Source: Evtepia sp. (lineage in GTDB: Bacteria > Bacillota > Clostridia > Oscillospirales > Oscillospiraceae). From it: a stretch of 8,879 bases of DNA. Positions 7,694 through 8,879 of this stretch are shown here, piece by piece (positions within the stretch are counted from its first letter, which is position 1; each line of letters begins with the position of its first letter). A program made the position numbers and the translations under genes. The stretch is from positions 1-8,879 of the forward strand of contig JAQSXW010000072.1 of the NCBI GenBank assembly GCA_029256465.1. Reading direction: 5' to 3'. The notes under the pieces are model-generated. The model saw only the letters and a list, made by a program, of their open reading frames with translations. It made no database searches and was not told the DNA's origin.

Positions 7694-8416
7694 TTACATC
7701 AGTCGGCCCGCCTGAATATCCTTTCGTTGAAGGGAAAAAATATCAGAGCATAGGCTATTCTGCTCCCACTCATTCATGAGTTCAATCCGACATCCTATCA
7801 AATGCCCTCCCCTGCCATCCTCTATGGTCCGGCAAACTTGGCAAATAAACTTATGGAGACGATTATCGTCAGGACTGAGCAATACATCAACGAGCAGAAG
7901 CCAATCTCCCACTTTAAAATTCGCTTCTCGGACCCAAACTTGAATCCCTTCCAAACTGATATCTAATACCCGACAAAACTTCGCCTTCTTAACTTCCTCT
8001 TTTTGAGCATCCGTTTTCAGTAGATCATTGATACAGACAACATAGGCCTGCCCTGAAACGGGTTGGCGAAAATAGGCTCGGTTTTCTTTGAACTGAAGGA
8101 GCTCCAAACGATCCAATTTCCAGAAAGATCGGGTGCTACCGCAAATCTGACCGCAAAACACCAGCGTAGTCTCTCCCGGCTTGCGAATAATAATTTTATA
8201 CAGTGTATTGTATATGGTCTTTGGCATATCGAGACCAGTATTCGATACAATTGTTAATGATTCACCTTGCAGTGACTGCACACGTCCCAAACAGATTAGG
8301 ATATTGTTCATACTCCGCATTTCGCACTGAGAACCTGCCACATCCTTAAGCTCATCTAATAACTTCTCATGTGCCTGCTTCCGAGCCAAATTTTCTTCCA
8401 CATTAGCCAAGGCCAA
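7694..8416 (-). CDS. Two-domain PilZ protein, YcgR-like c-di-GMP effector
   Basis: Counted from the TTG at 8416 the product is 240 residues. The N-terminal half (around CEMRSMNNILICLGRV and LYKIIIRKPGETTLVF) resembles the YcgR-type N-terminal domain of clostridial PilZ proteins. The C-terminal half is a PilZ domain with RAYFR (R113, R117) and DISLEG (D152, S154, G157), the residues that hold cyclic-di-GMP. YcgR relatives slow flagellar rotation on binding c-di-GMP, but other outputs are possible. Start choice: an ATG at 8524 would overlap the upstream gene by 98 nt. The minus-strand AGGAG at 8425-8421 points instead to TTG at 8416 (4 nt spacing) or TTG at 8410 (10 nt). ATGs at 8320 and 8311 are too late, since apparent conserved sequence starts before them. 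It probably forms an operon with the PilZ gene upstream. No flagellar gene is visible to confirm a motility role. Confidence 0.8.
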   Translation of the reverse strand: MALANVEENLARKQAHEKLLDELKDVAGSQCEMRSMNNILICLGRVQSLQGESLTIVSNTGLDMPKTIYNTLYKIIIRKPGETTLVFCGQICGSTRSFWKLDRLELLQFKENRAYFRQPVSGQAYVVCINDLLKTDAQKEEVKKAKFCRVLDISLEGIQVWVREANFKVGDWLLLVDVLLSPDDNRLHKFICQVCRTIEDGRGGHLIGCRIELMNEWEQNSLCSDIFSLQRKDIQAGRLM

Positions 8417-8420
8417 AAAT

Positions 8421-8428
8421 CTCCTCTC
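8421..8428 (-). promoter_or_regulatory. Ribosome binding site of the second PilZ gene
   Basis: On the minus strand GAGAGGAG (8428 to 8421) begins inside the stop codon of the upstream PilZ gene. It is the only good SD site near the 5' end of the downstream gene. It favours a TTG start at 8416 or 8410 and suggests coupled translation of the two genes. Confidence 0.6.
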
Positions 8429-8879
8429 ATAAATTAAATGACGTACTCGCAGTCTCTCTATGTTTGTTATGATTTTGTATCTGCAGCCCAAACACCGCTT
8501 CTCGGACAAAGGCTTCTTCGTCATCTACCATGTTCAAAAACTTTGCAGCATATAAAGGGATTTTAGATTTTGAAAGACGATGACGGATCACCTGTGCGTG
8601 TAATATTACCGGATGTTCTGTGATCGGAATCACGACCTCAAACTCTTCCCCATCCTCCAGCGGATAGTCACAAAAGAAGGCTATGCCACCACAGCTCAAG
8701 TCGTGAGCAATCACACGAGTTCGACCCTTCCATTTCCCTGTGATTGGATAGATAAAACTATCAAAATTTGCCATCACTCTTAGATTCTGCCGGGTATCTT
8801 CTTTCAGTGTATCAAAAATCTCCAATACAACCACATGGTCCCGAGTCCGAAGCATACGCCCTAGCTTAGTTGGGGCATT
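8427..8879 (-). CDS. Single-domain PilZ protein, c-di-GMP binding, probably 5'-incomplete
   Basis: The frame is open to the window edge. An ATG at 8855 would give 142 residues, but its SD match is poor (AGGG, 3 nt away) and eight further open codons lie upstream, so the true start may be outside the window. Numbered from that ATG, the PilZ signature is TRQNLRV (R22, R26) and DLSCGGI (D52, S54, G57), both intact, followed by beta strands ending near YAAKFLNM. This predicts cyclic-di-GMP binding. There is no attached enzymatic domain in the visible part, so it is likely a small adaptor or a C-terminal PilZ module. The last 10 or so residues (HRETASTSFNL) look like an unstructured tail. The stop is followed 10 nt later by the likely start of the second PilZ gene. 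Its physiological output is unknown. Confidence 0.8.
   Translation of the reverse strand, partial: NAPTKLGRMLRTRDHVVVLEIFDTLKEDTRQNLRVMANFDSFIYPITGKWKGRTRVIAHDLSCGGIAFFCDYPLEDGEEFEVVIPITEHPVILHAQVIRHRLSKSKIPLYAAKFLNMVDDEEAFVREAVFGLQIQNHNKHRETASTSFNL

Noticed and set aside
8417..8524. Cys-x-x-Cys (CLGC) near the N-terminus of the second PilZ gene as a metal site
   Set aside because: It is present only if translation starts at 8524, inside the upstream PilZ gene in another frame; the SD evidence places the start at or after 8416.
1..8879. A new defence, mobile or otherwise undescribed multi-gene system
   Set aside because: Every gene belongs to a known family, there are no integrase, transposase, repeat array or toxin-antitoxin signs, and base composition looks even across the window by eye.

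Overview
The window looks like chromosomal core sequence from a low-to-moderate-GC Gram-positive bacterium of the class Clostridia, perhaps Oscillospiraceae/Ruminococcaceae-like. The reasons are the rapZ-yvcK-whiA gene order, which is typical of Gram-positives, a WhiA protein outside Actinobacteria, clear Shine-Dalgarno (SD) sites, and a Clostridia-style cardiolipin synthase and PilZ proteins. The placement is inferred from protein character and gene order; no marker RNA gene is present.

Positions 1-7627 (+ strand) hold five tightly packed co-directional genes. They are the 3' part of rapZ (nucleotide-binding and RNA-binding family), yvcK (CofD-like gluconeogenesis/cell-wall factor), whiA (LAGLIDADG-like fold plus helix-turn-helix regulator), dnaE (DNA polymerase III alpha subunit with a complete-looking PHP metal site) and cls (cardiolipin synthase, two HKD motifs). 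Gaps are 4, 12 and 17 nt, and dnaE and cls overlap by 4 nt (ATGA). This strongly suggests one transcription unit, with its promoter upstream of the window. The operon would tie a nutrient- and envelope-sensing block (RapZ, YvcK, WhiA) to a replicative polymerase and a membrane-lipid enzyme.

Positions 7628-7693 are the short gap between converging transcription units. It holds a perfect 40-bp palindrome flanked by A and T tracts, which should act as a bidirectional intrinsic terminator.

Positions 7694-8879 (- strand) hold two consecutive PilZ-domain genes, both with the RxxxR and D/NxSxxG signatures of cyclic-di-GMP binding. The upstream gene is a single-domain PilZ protein whose reading frame is still open at the window edge. 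The downstream gene is a two-domain, YcgR-like protein that probably starts at a TTG codon just after the first gene's stop. Together they point to c-di-GMP signalling, possibly control of motility or surface behaviour.

No stretch over 300 bases lacks a gene. I saw no tRNA, rRNA, mobile element, CRISPR array or prophage sign, and nothing that convincingly amounts to a new biological system. The most interesting items are the paired c-di-GMP effectors, the operon composition, the palindromic terminator, and an A8 run in dnaE followed at once by a -1 frame stop.
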